A stretch of 64,000 nt of DNA from Sphaerisporangium sp040683095 (GCF_040683095.1 NZ_JBFBCI010000041.1:1-64000); one strand, 5' to 3'; numbered from the stretch's first letter, positions 9,389 through 18,900 are shown. Notes: a model not told the origin generated them from the sequence alone. Program-made: numbers and translations.

Positions 9389-9752
9389 CTCTGTGGCCCC
9401 TGGGTCCCCTAGGTTCCCTGTGTGCCGGGTGTCGCCGGTTTCCTCGGGAGTCACGCTGACTGTCACCGCCTCGTCTCTGGTCTGATCCGACACATTGCAC
9501 CACAGACGTGACGCGACCCGCTCCGGTCCGGGCGACACGCCGGAAGATCCCCTCTGGTGCGCCGAGTCCCCGTCGTCCACGGCATTCCCGCCGAAGACCG
9601 AAATCCTTGACACCCCAAACGGATTTCGTCGTTGTTACATACCGCTATCGCGGATTCCGAGGTTATTGCATAGTGTCGCTGCGCAACCAGTTGTAATCAC
9701 CCATGTTGAGCATGCACACTGGGTGGAGCCGAGATCACTGAGGAAGATAGCC
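9389..9752. other. Intergenic region between divergent M20 peptidase and aminotransferase genes
   Basis: This 364-bp stretch holds the promoters of both divergent genes. A TTGACA hexamer at 9607-9612 is a candidate -35 element on the + strand, but I find no well-spaced -10. Part of the stretch may code for an N-terminal extension of the peptidase if its start is farther upstream. Confidence 0.4.
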
Positions 9753-11144
9753 ATGACGCAGCCTGAGACCGACACGGCCGCCGTCCTGAAGGCAGCACAG
9801 GACAACCTGTGGCTGCACTTCACCCGGCACAGTACCCACGGCGGCGGCGAGGTGCCGACCATCGTCCGGGGTGACGGTGCCTACATCTACGACATCCACG
9901 GCAAGCGCTACCTAGACGGCCTCGCCGGCCTGTTCGTCGTGCAGATGGGTCACGGGCGCGCCGAGCTCGCCGAGGCCGCCGCGAAGCAGGCTCAGGAGCT
10001 CGCCTTCTTCCCGCTGTGGTCGTACGCCCATCCGAAGGCCGCCGAGCTGGCCGAGCGGCTGGCCCGGTACACCCCCGGCGACCTCAACCGCGTGTTCTTC
10101 ACCACAGGCGGCGGCGAGGCCGTCGAGAGCGCCTGGAAGCTCGCCAAGCAGTACTTCAAGCTCGTCGGCAAGCCGCTCAAGCACAAGGTGATCAGCCGGG
10201 CCATCGCCTACCACGGCACCCCGCAGGGCGCCCTGTCGATCACCGGCATCCCGATGTTCAAGCAGTTCTTCGAGCCGCTCGTGCCGGGCTCGGTCCGCGT
10301 GCCCAACACCAACCACTACCGGGCCGACGAGATCACCGGCTTCCCCGGCATGACGCCCGAGCAGTTCGGCCGCTGGGCCGCCGACCAGGTCGGCAAGGCC
10401 ATCGAGATGGAGGGCCCCGACACCGTCGCGGCCGTCTTCGTCGAGCCGGTGCAGAACGCCGGCGGCTGCATCCCGCCGCCCCCCGGGTACTTCCAGCGCC
10501 TGCGCGAGATCTGCGACACCTACGACGTGCTGCTGGTCTCGGACGAGGTCATCTGCGCCTTCGGGCGGCTCGGCACGATGTTCGGCGGCCAGAAGTTCGA
10601 CTACGTGCCGGACATCATCACCTGCGCCAAGGGCCTGACCAGCGGCTACTCGCCGATCGGCGCGATGATCGCCCACGAGCGGCTGTTCGAGCCGTTCAAG
10701 GAGGGCGCCACCATGTTCGCCCACGGCTACACCTTCGGCGGTCACCCCGTCTCGGCGGCGGTCGCGCTGGCCAACCTCGACCTGTTCGAGCGCGAGGACA
10801 TCCTCGGCCACGTCGAGCGGAACGAGCCCGTCTTCCGTGCCACGCTGGAGAAGCTGCGCGACCTGCCGATCGTCGGCGACGTCCGCGGCTCGGGCTACTT
10901 CTACGGCATCGAGCTGGTGAAGGACAAGGCGACCAAGCAGACCTTCAACGAGGGCGAGTCCGAGCGCCTGCTGCGCGGCTTCCTGTCCAAGGCCCTGTTC
11001 GACGCGGGCCTGTACTGCCGGGCCGACGACCGGGGCGACCCGGTCGTGCAGCTCGCCCCGCCGCTCATCAGCGGCCCGCAGCAGTTCGACGAGATGGAGT
11101 CGATCCTGCGTTCCGTCCTCACCGAAGCCTGGGCCCGTCTGTAG
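9753..11144 (+). CDS. Class III PLP-dependent aminotransferase (aspartate aminotransferase superfamily)
   Basis: A 463-aa omega-amino acid transaminase of fold type I. The family signature is complete: GTPQGALSITG, then VSDEVICAFGRLG, then the PLP Lys in CAKGLTSGYSPIGA near residue 292. Such enzymes typically move an amino group from an omega-amino acid or polyamine-derived amine to pyruvate, giving alanine. The start is ATG 9753 behind GAGGAAG. Alanine dehydrogenase follows 86 bp downstream on the same strand and could reconvert the alanine to pyruvate and ammonia; that coupling is inference. The amino donor cannot be read from sequence. Confidence 0.9.
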   Translation: MTQPETDTAAVLKAAQDNLWLHFTRHSTHGGGEVPTIVRGDGAYIYDIHGKRYLDGLAGLFVVQMGHGRAELAEAAAKQAQELAFFPLWSYAHPKAAELAERLARYTPGDLNRVFFTTGGGEAVESAWKLAKQYFKLVGKPLKHKVISRAIAYHGTPQGALSITGIPMFKQFFEPLVPGSVRVPNTNHYRADEITGFPGMTPEQFGRWAADQVGKAIEMEGPDTVAAVFVEPVQNAGGCIPPPPGYFQRLREICDTYDVLLVSDEVICAFGRLGTMFGGQKFDYVPDIITCAKGLTSGYSPIGAMIAHERLFEPFKEGATMFAHGYTFGGHPVSAAVALANLDLFEREDILGHVERNEPVFRATLEKLRDLPIVGDVRGSGYFYGIELVKDKATKQTFNEGESERLLRGFLSKALFDAGLYCRADDRGDPVVQLAPPLISGPQQFDEMESILRSVLTEAWARL

Positions 11145-11230
11145 CGCCCGCTTCGGGGCTTTCACGGCCGCGCCGGGTACGGGATCCGTACCCGGCCGCC
11201 GCCACCAGAACGTCTGAAAGGAAATCCACG

Positions 11231-12343
11231 ATGAAGATCGGCGTGCCCGCCGAGGTCAAGAACCACGAATACCGCGTCGCCGCCACCCCGGCGGGCGTGC
11301 ACGAGCTCGTCCGCCACGGCCATGACGTGTACGTCCAGCGCGACGCGGGCCTCGGCTCGCAGATCCCCGACGAGGACTACCTTTTCGCCGGCGCCAAGAT
11401 CGTCGACGGCGCGGACGCGGTCTGGGGCGAGGCCGACCTCATCCTGAAGGTCAAGGAGCCCATCGCCGAGGAGTACCACCGCATGCGCGAGGGGCAGGTG
11501 CTGTTCACCTACCTGCACCTCGCGGCGTCCCGGACGTGCACCGACGCGCTGCTGGAGCGCAAGGTCACCGGCATCGCCTACGAGACGGTGCAGGTGGGCA
11601 ACTCCCTGCCGCTGCTCGCCCCCATGTCGGAGGTCGCCGGACGGCTCGCCCCGCAGGTCGGCGCGTACAACCTGATGCGCTTCAACGGCGGGCGCGGCGT
11701 CCTGCCGGGCGGGGTCCCGGGCGTGGCCCCCGCCAAGGTCGTCGTCATCGGCGGCGGCGTCTCGGGCCTGAACGCGGCGCAGGTCGCGGTCGGCATGGGC
11801 GCCGACGTGACGATCCTGGACGTCAACATCGACCGGCTCCGCCAGATCGACGCGATCTACCAGGGCCGTCTGCGGACGATCGTCTCGACCGCCTACGCCC
11901 TCGAGCAGGCCGTCCTGGAGGCGGACCTGGTCATCGGCGCCGTGCTGATCCCGGGCGCCAAGGCCCCGACCCTGGTCTCCAACGAGCTGGTCTCGCGCAT
12001 GAAGCCGGGCTCGGTACTGGTCGACATCGCCATCGACCAGGGCGGCTGCTTCGAGGACTCCCGTCCCACCACGCACGCCGACCCGACGTACAAGGTGCAC
12101 AACTCGGTCTTCTACTGCGTGGCGAACATGCCCGGGTCGGTGGCCAACACCTCGACGTACGCGCTGACCAACGCCACGCTGCCGTACGCCGTCAAGCTGG
12201 CCGACCTCGGCTGGCGGGAGGCGCTGCGGGCGGACGCCGCCCTCGCGCTCGGCCTGAACACCCACGACGGGCGGCTCACCTACAAGCCGGTCGCCGAGGC
12301 CCACGGCCTGCCGTTCGAGCCCCTCGCCGGCGTGCTCGCCTGA
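11231..12343 (+). CDS. ald: Alanine dehydrogenase
   Basis: A 370-aa NAD-dependent L-alanine dehydrogenase (L-alanine + NAD+ + H2O to pyruvate + NH4+ + NADH). It begins with the diagnostic MKIGVPAEVKNHEYRVAATP, has the catalytic Lys in ILKVKEPI and His in FTYLHLAA, and the Rossmann motif VIGGGVSGLNAA near residue 172. Length and collinearity match the family. It sits downstream of the class III aminotransferase, suggesting a shared amine-catabolism role. A 15-bp tandem repeat lies directly after the stop. Confidence 0.95.
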   Translation: MKIGVPAEVKNHEYRVAATPAGVHELVRHGHDVYVQRDAGLGSQIPDEDYLFAGAKIVDGADAVWGEADLILKVKEPIAEEYHRMREGQVLFTYLHLAASRTCTDALLERKVTGIAYETVQVGNSLPLLAPMSEVAGRLAPQVGAYNLMRFNGGRGVLPGGVPGVAPAKVVVIGGGVSGLNAAQVAVGMGADVTILDVNIDRLRQIDAIYQGRLRTIVSTAYALEQAVLEADLVIGAVLIPGAKAPTLVSNELVSRMKPGSVLVDIAIDQGGCFEDSRPTTHADPTYKVHNSVFYCVANMPGSVANTSTYALTNATLPYAVKLADLGWREALRADAALALGLNTHDGRLTYKPVAEAHGLPFEPLAGVLA

Positions 12344-12350
12344 CGGCCCG

Positions 12351-12425
12351 GCCAGGTCAGGACCGCTCAGGTCAGGGCCGGTCAGGTCAGGGCCGGTCAG
12401 GTCAGGGCCGCTCAGGTCAGGCCGA
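12351..12425. repeat. Five tandem 15-bp repeats between convergent genes
   Basis: Five successive 15-base units of the form STCAGGTCAGGGCCG; the first and last units are slightly diverged. The array lies between the stop codons of ald (+) and the Sel1-repeat gene (-) and includes the latter's stop. The unit length is a multiple of three, so slippage would not shift the reading frame. Confidence 0.85.
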
Positions 12426-13842
12426 GGCGCTTGCGGAGCCGGCGGGACGTCGCCAGCACGTGTTCCACCTCGCCGGGCGTCGGCCAGGGCGCGGTGCCCG
12501 GGCGTAGTAACGTCAGGCGCACCGAGGACAGGTGCTCGATCGCGCTCGCGTGCAGCCCGCTCTGGTCGGTCAGCCACTCGACCACGTCGACGGGCTCGCG
12601 CAGCCGGCGGGTGAGCAGGTCCCACGTGCCGAGGATCTCGGCGAGGTCGGCCAGGCGCAGCGTCGTGCCGCCCCGCCTGCCGGCCGCCGCGACCGCCAGC
12701 TCGGCGCGGGCGACCAGCTCCGGCTCGACGGGCCGGTCCCAGGCGGGCGCGTGCTCCGCCGTCCACCGGTCGTCGTCCACGGGCGCGGCCTGGGGGCCGA
12801 TCACCGATTGCAGCGTGCTCAGCTCCGCCGCGGCCTTCTGGTGGCCGTAGGACGCGGCCTGGCGGAACCAGTGCTGGCCGCCGCGCAGGTCGTTGTGCTC
12901 GGCGATCAGGAGCAGGCCGAAGTTGTACGCCGACTCGGGGTCGCCGCTCGCCGCCGCGCGGCCGAACCAGTGGCTGGCCGCGTGCGGATCCTCCAGCTCG
13001 ACGCAGACGAACCCGGCCATGCGCTGGTCCTCGACCCTGCCGAAGTGGGCGGCGCGCTCGAACCACGCCCGGGCCGTGCGCAGGTCGCGCCGCGCCAGCG
13101 CCAGCCTGCCGAGCTGGGAGGCCGCACCCGGGTGTTCCACCTTGGCGGCCAGGCGGTACAGCGCCTCCGCGCCCTCGGGGTCGCGGCCGGCGTGCAGCAG
13201 GCGTCCCAGGTAGTACGCGGCGTCGGCGTGCCCACCACGCGCGGCGTACTCCCACCAGGCGTGCGCCCCGCCCTCCTCGCCCGAGGCGTAGCTCATGAAC
13301 GCGAGATCGTGGGCCGAGGCGAGGTCCCCGGCGCAGGCCGCGTGGTGGTGCCAGTCGCGGGCCGCGGCGCCGTCCCCGACGTCCTCGCAGAGCAGGGCGA
13401 GGCGGCGCGCCGCCGGACGCGACCCCGCCGCGGCGGCGCTCTCCAGCCACTGGCGGGCGCGCGGGACGTCCCCGCGCTGTTCGAGGAGCAGGGTGGCCAG
13501 GTTGACCGCGGCCTCGGCGTCCTCGGCGCCCGCGGCGAGCTCGTACCAGGTGATCGCCTCGTCGAGGCTGCCGTGTTTCTCGTGCCAGATGCCGAGGTTG
13601 AAGGCGCTGTCGATGTTGCCCGCCGCCGCGGCGCGCTCCCACCAGTGACGCGCGGCCGACCGGTCGCCGCGCTGGGCGTAGAGGCGGCCGAGCCGGTGCG
13701 CGGCCTCCGAGTCGCCGGTCCGCGCGGCGGTCAGCAGGTCCGCCTCGGTGGGGTGGCCGTGGCGGGGGGACTCGGGCGCGCGGGGCGGCGGCACGACCGG
13801 CCGAGCGACGGCCGCCTCGGGGTCACGATGCCACCACGTCAT
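12412..13842 (-). CDS. Sel1-like repeat (TPR-related) protein
   Basis: A 476-aa protein built largely from Sel1-like repeats. From residue ~30 to ~330 units of about 36 residues recur, each with an A-x-x-W-[WYF]-x-x-A-A pattern (ARHWWERAAAAG, EAITWYELAAGA, ARQWLESAAAAG, ARAWFERAAHFG, ASHWFGRAAASG). No signal peptide or membrane segment is seen, so it is probably a cytosolic scaffold. The C-terminal ~130 residues form another helical domain with no recognised enzyme motif. Similar proteins are common in actinomycetes and mostly uncharacterised. The stop codon lies inside the tandem repeat array. Confidence 0.85.
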   Translation of the reverse strand: MTWWHRDPEAAVARPVVPPPRAPESPRHGHPTEADLLTAARTGDSEAAHRLGRLYAQRGDRSAARHWWERAAAAGNIDSAFNLGIWHEKHGSLDEAITWYELAAGAEDAEAAVNLATLLLEQRGDVPRARQWLESAAAAGSRPAARRLALLCEDVGDGAAARDWHHHAACAGDLASAHDLAFMSYASGEEGGAHAWWEYAARGGHADAAYYLGRLLHAGRDPEGAEALYRLAAKVEHPGAASQLGRLALARRDLRTARAWFERAAHFGRVEDQRMAGFVCVELEDPHAASHWFGRAAASGDPESAYNFGLLLIAEHNDLRGGQHWFRQAASYGHQKAAAELSTLQSVIGPQAAPVDDDRWTAEHAPAWDRPVEPELVARAELAVAAAGRRGGTTLRLADLAEILGTWDLLTRRLREPVDVVEWLTDQSGLHASAIEHLSSVRLTLLRPGTAPWPTPGEVEHVLATSRRLRKRLGLT

Positions 13843-13926
13843 GGGGGACAGAGTCGCACGTGATCCAAAGAGATGGAACGGAATCGACGGCTTCTTGCCG
13901 TCCGGCGGAACGCGTTTGACCTGCTG

Positions 13927-15243
13927 TCAGCGGAGGTCGGGGGCGGGGGTCGCGGCGGCGTGGGCGGGCAGGGTCGGTTGATTTATGTTGATAAAACCGA
14001 CGTACATCCCCATTCCGCAGACATAGCGGAGCCTTCCCGGCTCCTGGGGCGCCAGCCGGACGACGCGCTCCCCCGTGACCGGGAGCGCGATGTCACGGCC
14101 CTGGATCGTCAGCGTGCGCGTGCATCCCTGGTTGTCCCGGGTGCGGAAGACGATCTCGGCGGGCCGCCCCGCCTCGATGCCCGCGACGCCGGGCAGGAAG
14201 CCGTGGCCGGTCGACCAGATGGTGACGACCTGCGTCCCGTCCGGCGCGAGCCGCACGCCGGCCGCCGTGGCCTTCGAGGGGTCGCCGAGGTCGGGAAGCC
14301 AGCCGCCGAGGCGCAGGCCCGCGAGGACCGTCAGCGATCCGGCCGCGACCGCGGCCACGGCGGCGAACGTGACGAGCCTCGTCGCGGCGATCCGGCGCAG
14401 GACCAGGCCGAGCAGCGCGAAGGCAGGGGACGTGCCCGCGACGAAGCCCGCCATCACCGCCGCGCCCCCGAGCCAGCCCGCCGAGACCGCCACCAGCTCG
14501 GTGCTCAACGTGACCCCGCAGGGGATGAGGACGGTGCCCCCGCCCAGCGCCACCGGGCCCATCGCCCGCCATCTTCCCGTGAGGGCCTTGATCCGCCGCC
14601 ACCTTCCCGTCACGGCCGTGATCCGCCACCTGTCCGCGAGGGCCTTGATCCGCGTCGTACGGCCGGTCGTCGTCCCGGGCACCTCCGGCTGCTCCGCGCG
14701 TCCCGGGTGCGGCGCCGCGCACGCCGGCGTGCCGTCCTCGGCCGGCGCGGCCCCCGAAGCGCACGCCGGACCCCGGCTCCGGACCAGCCGGAGCGCGAAG
14801 ACGATCACGCCCGCGCCCGCGGCCACCAGCAGGGCGGCCCGTGCCGGGGGCGGGATGCGCACCGCCTCGCCGAGCATCCCCAGCAGCGCGCCCAGCGCCG
14901 TGTGCGCCACCAGACGCCCGGCGATGAACGCCGGGACGGCCGCGCGGGGCCCGCCGGGACGCGCGAGGCCGATCATGACGCCGCCCTGCACCGCCGCGCA
15001 CGACGTGCCACCGGCCACCAGCCCCGCCGCGAGCCCGCCGGCGAGGAGCGCGAGCGGCGTCACCCGGCGGCTTCGGCGACGCCGGGCCGTGCGTGCGGAC
15101 GGTATGGACGGTATGGGTGATGTGGTCGGTGTGGGCGCACCGGGATCCTCCTCCGTAGAGCTTTCCTTACGGAAAGTAATGGAATCGGCCGATGACGACC
15201 AGTGACAGTTCGCTAACCCGGCGTCAGGAGCGACCGGAGCCAC
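13927..15243 (-). CDS. TauE/SafE (DsbD-like) membrane protein fused to a cupredoxin-like domain
   Basis: A 438-aa polytopic membrane protein. Residues ~60-150 and ~225-300 hold about six hydrophobic segments of the sulfite-exporter TauE/SafE or DsbD_2 type (AGGTSCAAVQGGVMIGLA; VLIPCGVTLSTELVAVSAG), each with a Cys near the start. A charged loop of about 75 residues separates the halves. The C-terminal ~110 residues look like a cupredoxin-type domain with metal ligands in VCGMGMYVG. Related proteins are linked to copper or heavy-metal handling; the role here is inference. The first 60 residues are polar and Arg-rich, so the true start may be downstream of GTG 15243. Confidence 0.75.
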   Translation of the reverse strand: MAPVAPDAGLANCHWSSSADSITFRKESSTEEDPGAPTPTTSPIPSIPSARTARRRRSRRVTPLALLAGGLAAGLVAGGTSCAAVQGGVMIGLARPGGPRAAVPAFIAGRLVAHTALGALLGMLGEAVRIPPPARAALLVAAGAGVIVFALRLVRSRGPACASGAAPAEDGTPACAAPHPGRAEQPEVPGTTTGRTTRIKALADRWRITAVTGRWRRIKALTGRWRAMGPVALGGGTVLIPCGVTLSTELVAVSAGWLGGAAVMAGFVAGTSPAFALLGLVLRRIAATRLVTFAAVAAVAAGSLTVLAGLRLGGWLPDLGDPSKATAAGVRLAPDGTQVVTIWSTGHGFLPGVAGIEAGRPAEIVFRTRDNQGCTRTLTIQGRDIALPVTGERVVRLAPQEPGRLRYVCGMGMYVGFININQPTLPAHAAATPAPDLR

Positions 15244-15397
15244 CCAGCGGGTTGGCCGCGATGCGGTCCGCGATGCCGCCGCGCACGGCCTGGGCCGCCG
15301 AACTGCCCGGTTTGCGCTCCGCCTGGTCGCGGAAGCAGGCGAGGAATCGGTGAGCCCAGAACGGCGTGGGCGCGCCCGGGCGGGGGAGCGAGCCCAT
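15224..15397 (-). CDS. Small hypothetical protein (57 aa)
   Basis: Starts at ATG 15397 (or GTG 15403) and ends at TGA 15224-15226, overlapping by 20 bp the start assigned to the TauE-cupredoxin gene on the same strand. The peptide (MGSLPRPGAPTPFWAHRFLA and onward) is basic and amphipathic rather than low-complexity, which argues for a real gene. No Shine-Dalgarno sequence is obvious. Function unknown. Confidence 0.45.
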   Translation of the reverse strand: MGSLPRPGAPTPFWAHRFLACFRDQAERKPGSSAAQAVRGGIADRIAANPLGGSGRS

Positions 15398-15624
15398 GAG
15401 CACGGCCCGGAATTCTGTCGGGGGTGGGCGTTAGACTCACCGAAAGTGATCGTCCGGCTACCTGGAACAGGTCGGCGTGTCCGGTCCGGTGATCCGCCCT
15501 CGCGGTGGCGAGCCGGGCGTGTGGCCGTGCCTGCGGTGACTTCCGAGTCGATCGATCACGATTGACCACGGTTGTGAAGCTATGAGTCAATGCTGGTGCG
15601 ATCTAGGAGGAATGAGGGCCTGCC

Positions 15625-17490
15625 ATGATCTTCCGCCGCTTCGCCGTGCCTTTCGTGGGAGTCGCCGCCTCCCTTTCCCTTGTGATGCCGCCCGGCAACG
15701 CCCAGGCGACGTTCGACCCGCAGATCTCCGCCGACACGCTGTCGCACGGTGGTTCCGGCGGTCCGGCCAAGGTCCCCGTCGCCGAGGGGTACGGCGGCGC
15801 GGTCTCGACCGTCGACCTCGACGCCAGCAAGGCCGCGCTCTCCATCCTCAGGCAGGGCGGCAACGCCATGGACGCCGCCGTGGCCGGAGCCGCCACGCTC
15901 GGCGTGACCGAGCCCTACTCCGCGGGCCTGGCCGGGGGCGGCTTCCTCGTCTACTACGACGCCCGCCGCCACCGCGTCACCACCATCGACGGCCGCGAGA
16001 AGGCCCCGCAGGCGATGACCGAGACCGCCTTCCAGGAGAACGGCGCTTCGATCCCGTTCAACGACGCGGTGACCAGCGGGCTGTCGGTCGGCGTACCCGG
16101 CAGCGTGGCCCAGTGGGAGCTCGCTCTGCGCCGCTACGGCACGATCTCCCTCAAGCAGGCGCTCAAGCCGGCCGCCGACGTCGCGGCCAACGGCTTCACG
16201 GTCGACCAGACCTTCTACGACCAGACCGCCCAGAATGCCGCCCGCTTCGCCGACTTCACCTCCACCGCCGCGCTCTACCTCCCGAACGGCGCGCCGCCGC
16301 CCGTCGGGTCCACCTTCCGCAACCCCGACCTCGCCGCCACCTACCGCGAGCTCGGCCGCCGCGGCGGCGAATGGCTGTACGAAGGCAGGCTCGGCGAAGA
16401 GCTCGTGGCCACGGTCAAGGCGCCCCCGGTCCGGCCGGGCTCCACGCGCGTCGTGCGCCCCGGCCTGATGCAGACCTCCGACCTGCGGGCCTACCGCGCG
16501 ATCGAGCGCGAGCCCAGCAAGGTCGTCTACAACGGCATGGAGGTCTACGGCATGGCGCCGCCGTCCTCCGGCGGGTCCACGGCCGGCGAGGCGCTGAACA
16601 TCCTGGAGGCGCTGCCGAAGGTCGGCCTCCACGAGTACCTCGAGGCCTCGCGTCTCGCCTTCGCCGACCGCAACGCCTTCGTCGGCGACCCCGGCTACGT
16701 CAACGTGCCGCTGAAGGAACTGCTGTCGGACGGTTTCGCCAAGGAGCGGGCCTGCCTGATCGGCGACTTCGCGATGCCGCACCCGGCGTCGGCCGGTTCG
16801 CCCGACGGCTCCTACACCGGCTGCCAGTTCGAGGGGAACTCGATCACGCCGCAGGCCACGCCGGGTGACGCCGCCAAGGCCGCGGAGGCCGCCGAGAAGC
16901 CCGAGGGCCCCGAGACCACCCACCTGGTCGTCGCCGACCGCTGGGGCAACGTCGCCGCGTACAACATCACGATCGAGCAGACCGGCGGCAGCGGCATCGT
17001 GGTCCCCGGTCGCGGTTTCCTGCTGAACAACGAGCTGACCGACTTCACCTTCGGCCCGGCTCCCGGCGACCCGAACCTCCCCGCCCCCGGCAAGCGTCCC
17101 CGTTCCTCCATGGCCCCGACGATCATCCTCAAGAACGGCAAGCCGCTGCTCGCGGTCGGCTCGCCGGGCGGGGCGACGATCATCACCACGGTGCTGCAGA
17201 TCCTCGTCAACCGGTTCGAGTTCGGCATGTCCCTGCCCGACGCCCTCTTCGCTCCGCGGGCGAGCCAGCGCAACACGGCGGCCACCCAGGCCGAGCAGGC
17301 GTTCATCGACCGCTACGGCCCCGAGCTGACCGCCAAGGGGCACACCCTGGCGATCGCCCCCGGCCCGCCGGTCGGCGAGATCGGTGCCGCCACCGGCCTC
17401 GAGTTCTTCCCCCGTGGCAAGATCCAGGCGGTGGCCGAACGCACCCGCCGCGGCGGCGGCAGCGCCCTGGTCCTCTCACCTCGCCCGTAG
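15625..17490 (+). CDS. ggt: Gamma-glutamyltransferase
   Basis: A secreted 621-aa gamma-glutamyltransferase that cleaves gamma-glutamyl bonds, as in glutathione, and can transfer the glutamyl group. A signal peptide covers residues ~1-27 (ending GNAQA). It is an Ntn hydrolase made as a proenzyme; autocleavage is expected before the nucleophilic Thr at about residue 431 in GPETTHLVVADRWGN. GSPGGATIITTVLQ and RPRSSMAPTI match conserved small-subunit motifs, and NAMDAAVAGAATLGV the large-subunit N-terminus. The start at 15625 has GAGGG six bases upstream. Length is typical for the family. Confidence 0.95.
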   Translation: MIFRRFAVPFVGVAASLSLVMPPGNAQATFDPQISADTLSHGGSGGPAKVPVAEGYGGAVSTVDLDASKAALSILRQGGNAMDAAVAGAATLGVTEPYSAGLAGGGFLVYYDARRHRVTTIDGREKAPQAMTETAFQENGASIPFNDAVTSGLSVGVPGSVAQWELALRRYGTISLKQALKPAADVAANGFTVDQTFYDQTAQNAARFADFTSTAALYLPNGAPPPVGSTFRNPDLAATYRELGRRGGEWLYEGRLGEELVATVKAPPVRPGSTRVVRPGLMQTSDLRAYRAIEREPSKVVYNGMEVYGMAPPSSGGSTAGEALNILEALPKVGLHEYLEASRLAFADRNAFVGDPGYVNVPLKELLSDGFAKERACLIGDFAMPHPASAGSPDGSYTGCQFEGNSITPQATPGDAAKAAEAAEKPEGPETTHLVVADRWGNVAAYNITIEQTGGSGIVVPGRGFLLNNELTDFTFGPAPGDPNLPAPGKRPRSSMAPTIILKNGKPLLAVGSPGGATIITTVLQILVNRFEFGMSLPDALFAPRASQRNTAATQAEQAFIDRYGPELTAKGHTLAIAPGPPVGEIGAATGLEFFPRGKIQAVAERTRRGGGSALVLSPRP

Positions 17491-17642
17491 GTCCACCACA
17501 TCCGGGAAGGCGGCCCGTCCCACCATGAGGGGGCGGGTCGTCCGGGGGCTGGGGTGCCCTCCGGCGGGGGCTCGCGGACACGGGACATAGCGCCGACGGT
17601 TGACTCCGGCGGCGCTGGCACCCTTTGAGCGTTTTGGACTGG

Positions 17643-17813
17643 TTAGCGGACGACCAGGAAGACGACCACGGCGACGACGATGACGGCGGCGACGATCGCG
17701 ACGGCCGGCACGAGGTAGGACCGCTGCGGCGCGGCCGCCTCCGGCTCCTGGCGCTGGGCGAAGGCCTTGAACTGCTGGGTATTCCCCGCAGGATCAATCT
17801 GAGGTTCGGACAT
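17643..17813 (-). CDS. Small single-pass membrane protein (56 aa)
   Basis: A polar N-terminal segment (MSEPQIDPAGNTQQFKAF) is followed by a single C-terminal hydrophobic helix rich in Val and Ala (residues ~33-54) ending in VVR. Such small tail-anchored proteins are frequent and uncharacterised in actinobacteria. It is divergent from the SURF1 gene, 124 bp away. Confidence 0.75.
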   Translation of the reverse strand: MSEPQIDPAGNTQQFKAFAQRQEPEAAAPQRSYLVPAVAIVAAVIVVAVVVFLVVR

Positions 17814-17937
17814 GGGCACGACTTTAGCCACCCGGCGCGACGCTTGACGCCGTTTATGCCAGTTAGGCTCGCTGGGGAACCGCCCGCCCCAGGCGTCCGG
17901 GAGCCGGACCATGGGGTGGGGCGGATACCGTGGGCGT

Positions 17938-18900
17938 ATGTTTTGGACGCTGTTCTCGCCTCGCCTTGTGGGACTCCACCTGGTGACTATCGGGGTGTTG
18001 ATCTCCTTCACCCTCCTCGGGCGATGGCAGCTCGGCGTCTTCGAGGAGTCCGGCAGGCCGCACGCGATCACGGACCCGGCTCCCGTGGCGCTGTCCACGC
18101 TGCTGCCGGCCGGTGCGCGCGTCCCCGTGGAGGCGCTCAGCCACCGGGTGACGGCGGAGGGGTCCTTCGACGCCTCGCGGCAATTGCTGGTGGCCGAGCG
18201 TGCGCCCACGGTGGAGACCGGCGGCGGCGCGGGCGGGAACTCCGGCTATTGGCTGCTCACCCCGCTGAAGGTGTCCGACGGCCGTCTGGTGCCGATCGTG
18301 CGCGGCTGGGTCGCCTCGGCCACGGACCCGGCTGTGGCCGTCCCCGAGGGGCCCGTACGGGTGACCGGGCGCGTCCAGCCCTCGGAGCCCAGCGACTTCG
18401 CCAAGCGCCGCACCGCGCCGCTGCCGCCGGGCCAGGTGGCCACGGTCTCGACGGCCGAGCTGATCAACGTGTGGAGCGGCGTACGCCTCCAGGACGGCTT
18501 CGTGGTCGCCACCGAACAGGTCCGCCCGGCGCCGGGAGGGACCGCTCACGACACGACCGCCCAGGAGACACCCCCGAGCGGTGCCGCAGGGGAAAGCGGG
18601 ACACCGGAGAACGCGACCGCGCAGGGGCAGCCGCAGAGCGGGGCCGCGCGAGGGCAGGAAGTGCGGCTGGTGGAGGTGCCGGGGCCGACGGTCTCGGGAG
18701 GCTTCACCTGGCGGAACCTCGCGTACGCGGCCCAGTGGTGGATCTTCGCCGCGTTCGCCCTCTTCATGTGGTTCCACTTCGTCCGCGACGCGGTGCGGGC
18801 CGACCGGGACAGGTCGGATAAGTCGGAAACCGAAGAAGGGCCGGAAAAGGCGGAATCCGAATCCCCGGCCCCGGCGCTGGACGTGACCCCGCAGGCCTGA
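17938..18900 (+). CDS. SURF1-family protein
   Basis: A 320-aa SURF1-like membrane protein, the family implicated in assembly of haem-copper cytochrome c oxidase. It has the classic architecture: an N-terminal membrane helix (GLHLVTIGVLISFTLLGRWQ), a long extracytoplasmic domain with conserved family motifs (NSGYWLLTPLK; VPIVRGWVAS), and a C-terminal membrane helix (AYAAQWWIFAAFALFMWFHF) followed by a charged tail. Residues ~195-240 contain a Gln/Ala/Thr-rich insertion. I chose ATG 17938; a few upstream in-frame codons are possible. Confidence 0.9.
   Translation: MFWTLFSPRLVGLHLVTIGVLISFTLLGRWQLGVFEESGRPHAITDPAPVALSTLLPAGARVPVEALSHRVTAEGSFDASRQLLVAERAPTVETGGGAGGNSGYWLLTPLKVSDGRLVPIVRGWVASATDPAVAVPEGPVRVTGRVQPSEPSDFAKRRTAPLPPGQVATVSTAELINVWSGVRLQDGFVVATEQVRPAPGGTAHDTTAQETPPSGAAGESGTPENATAQGQPQSGAARGQEVRLVEVPGPTVSGGFTWRNLAYAAQWWIFAAFALFMWFHFVRDAVRADRDRSDKSETEEGPEKAESESPAPALDVTPQA

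Noticed and set aside
11162..13642. Minus-strand 826-codon frame across ald and the Sel1 gene
   Set aside because: It overlaps ald antisense and the Sel1 gene in a second frame; the long open run is explained by GC bias and the in-frame 15-bp repeats.
15213..15590. 125-codon minus-strand frame upstream of the TauE-cupredoxin gene
   Set aside because: Pro/Arg/His-rich shadow; the neighbouring frame with the 57-codon gene at 15224 reads much more like protein.
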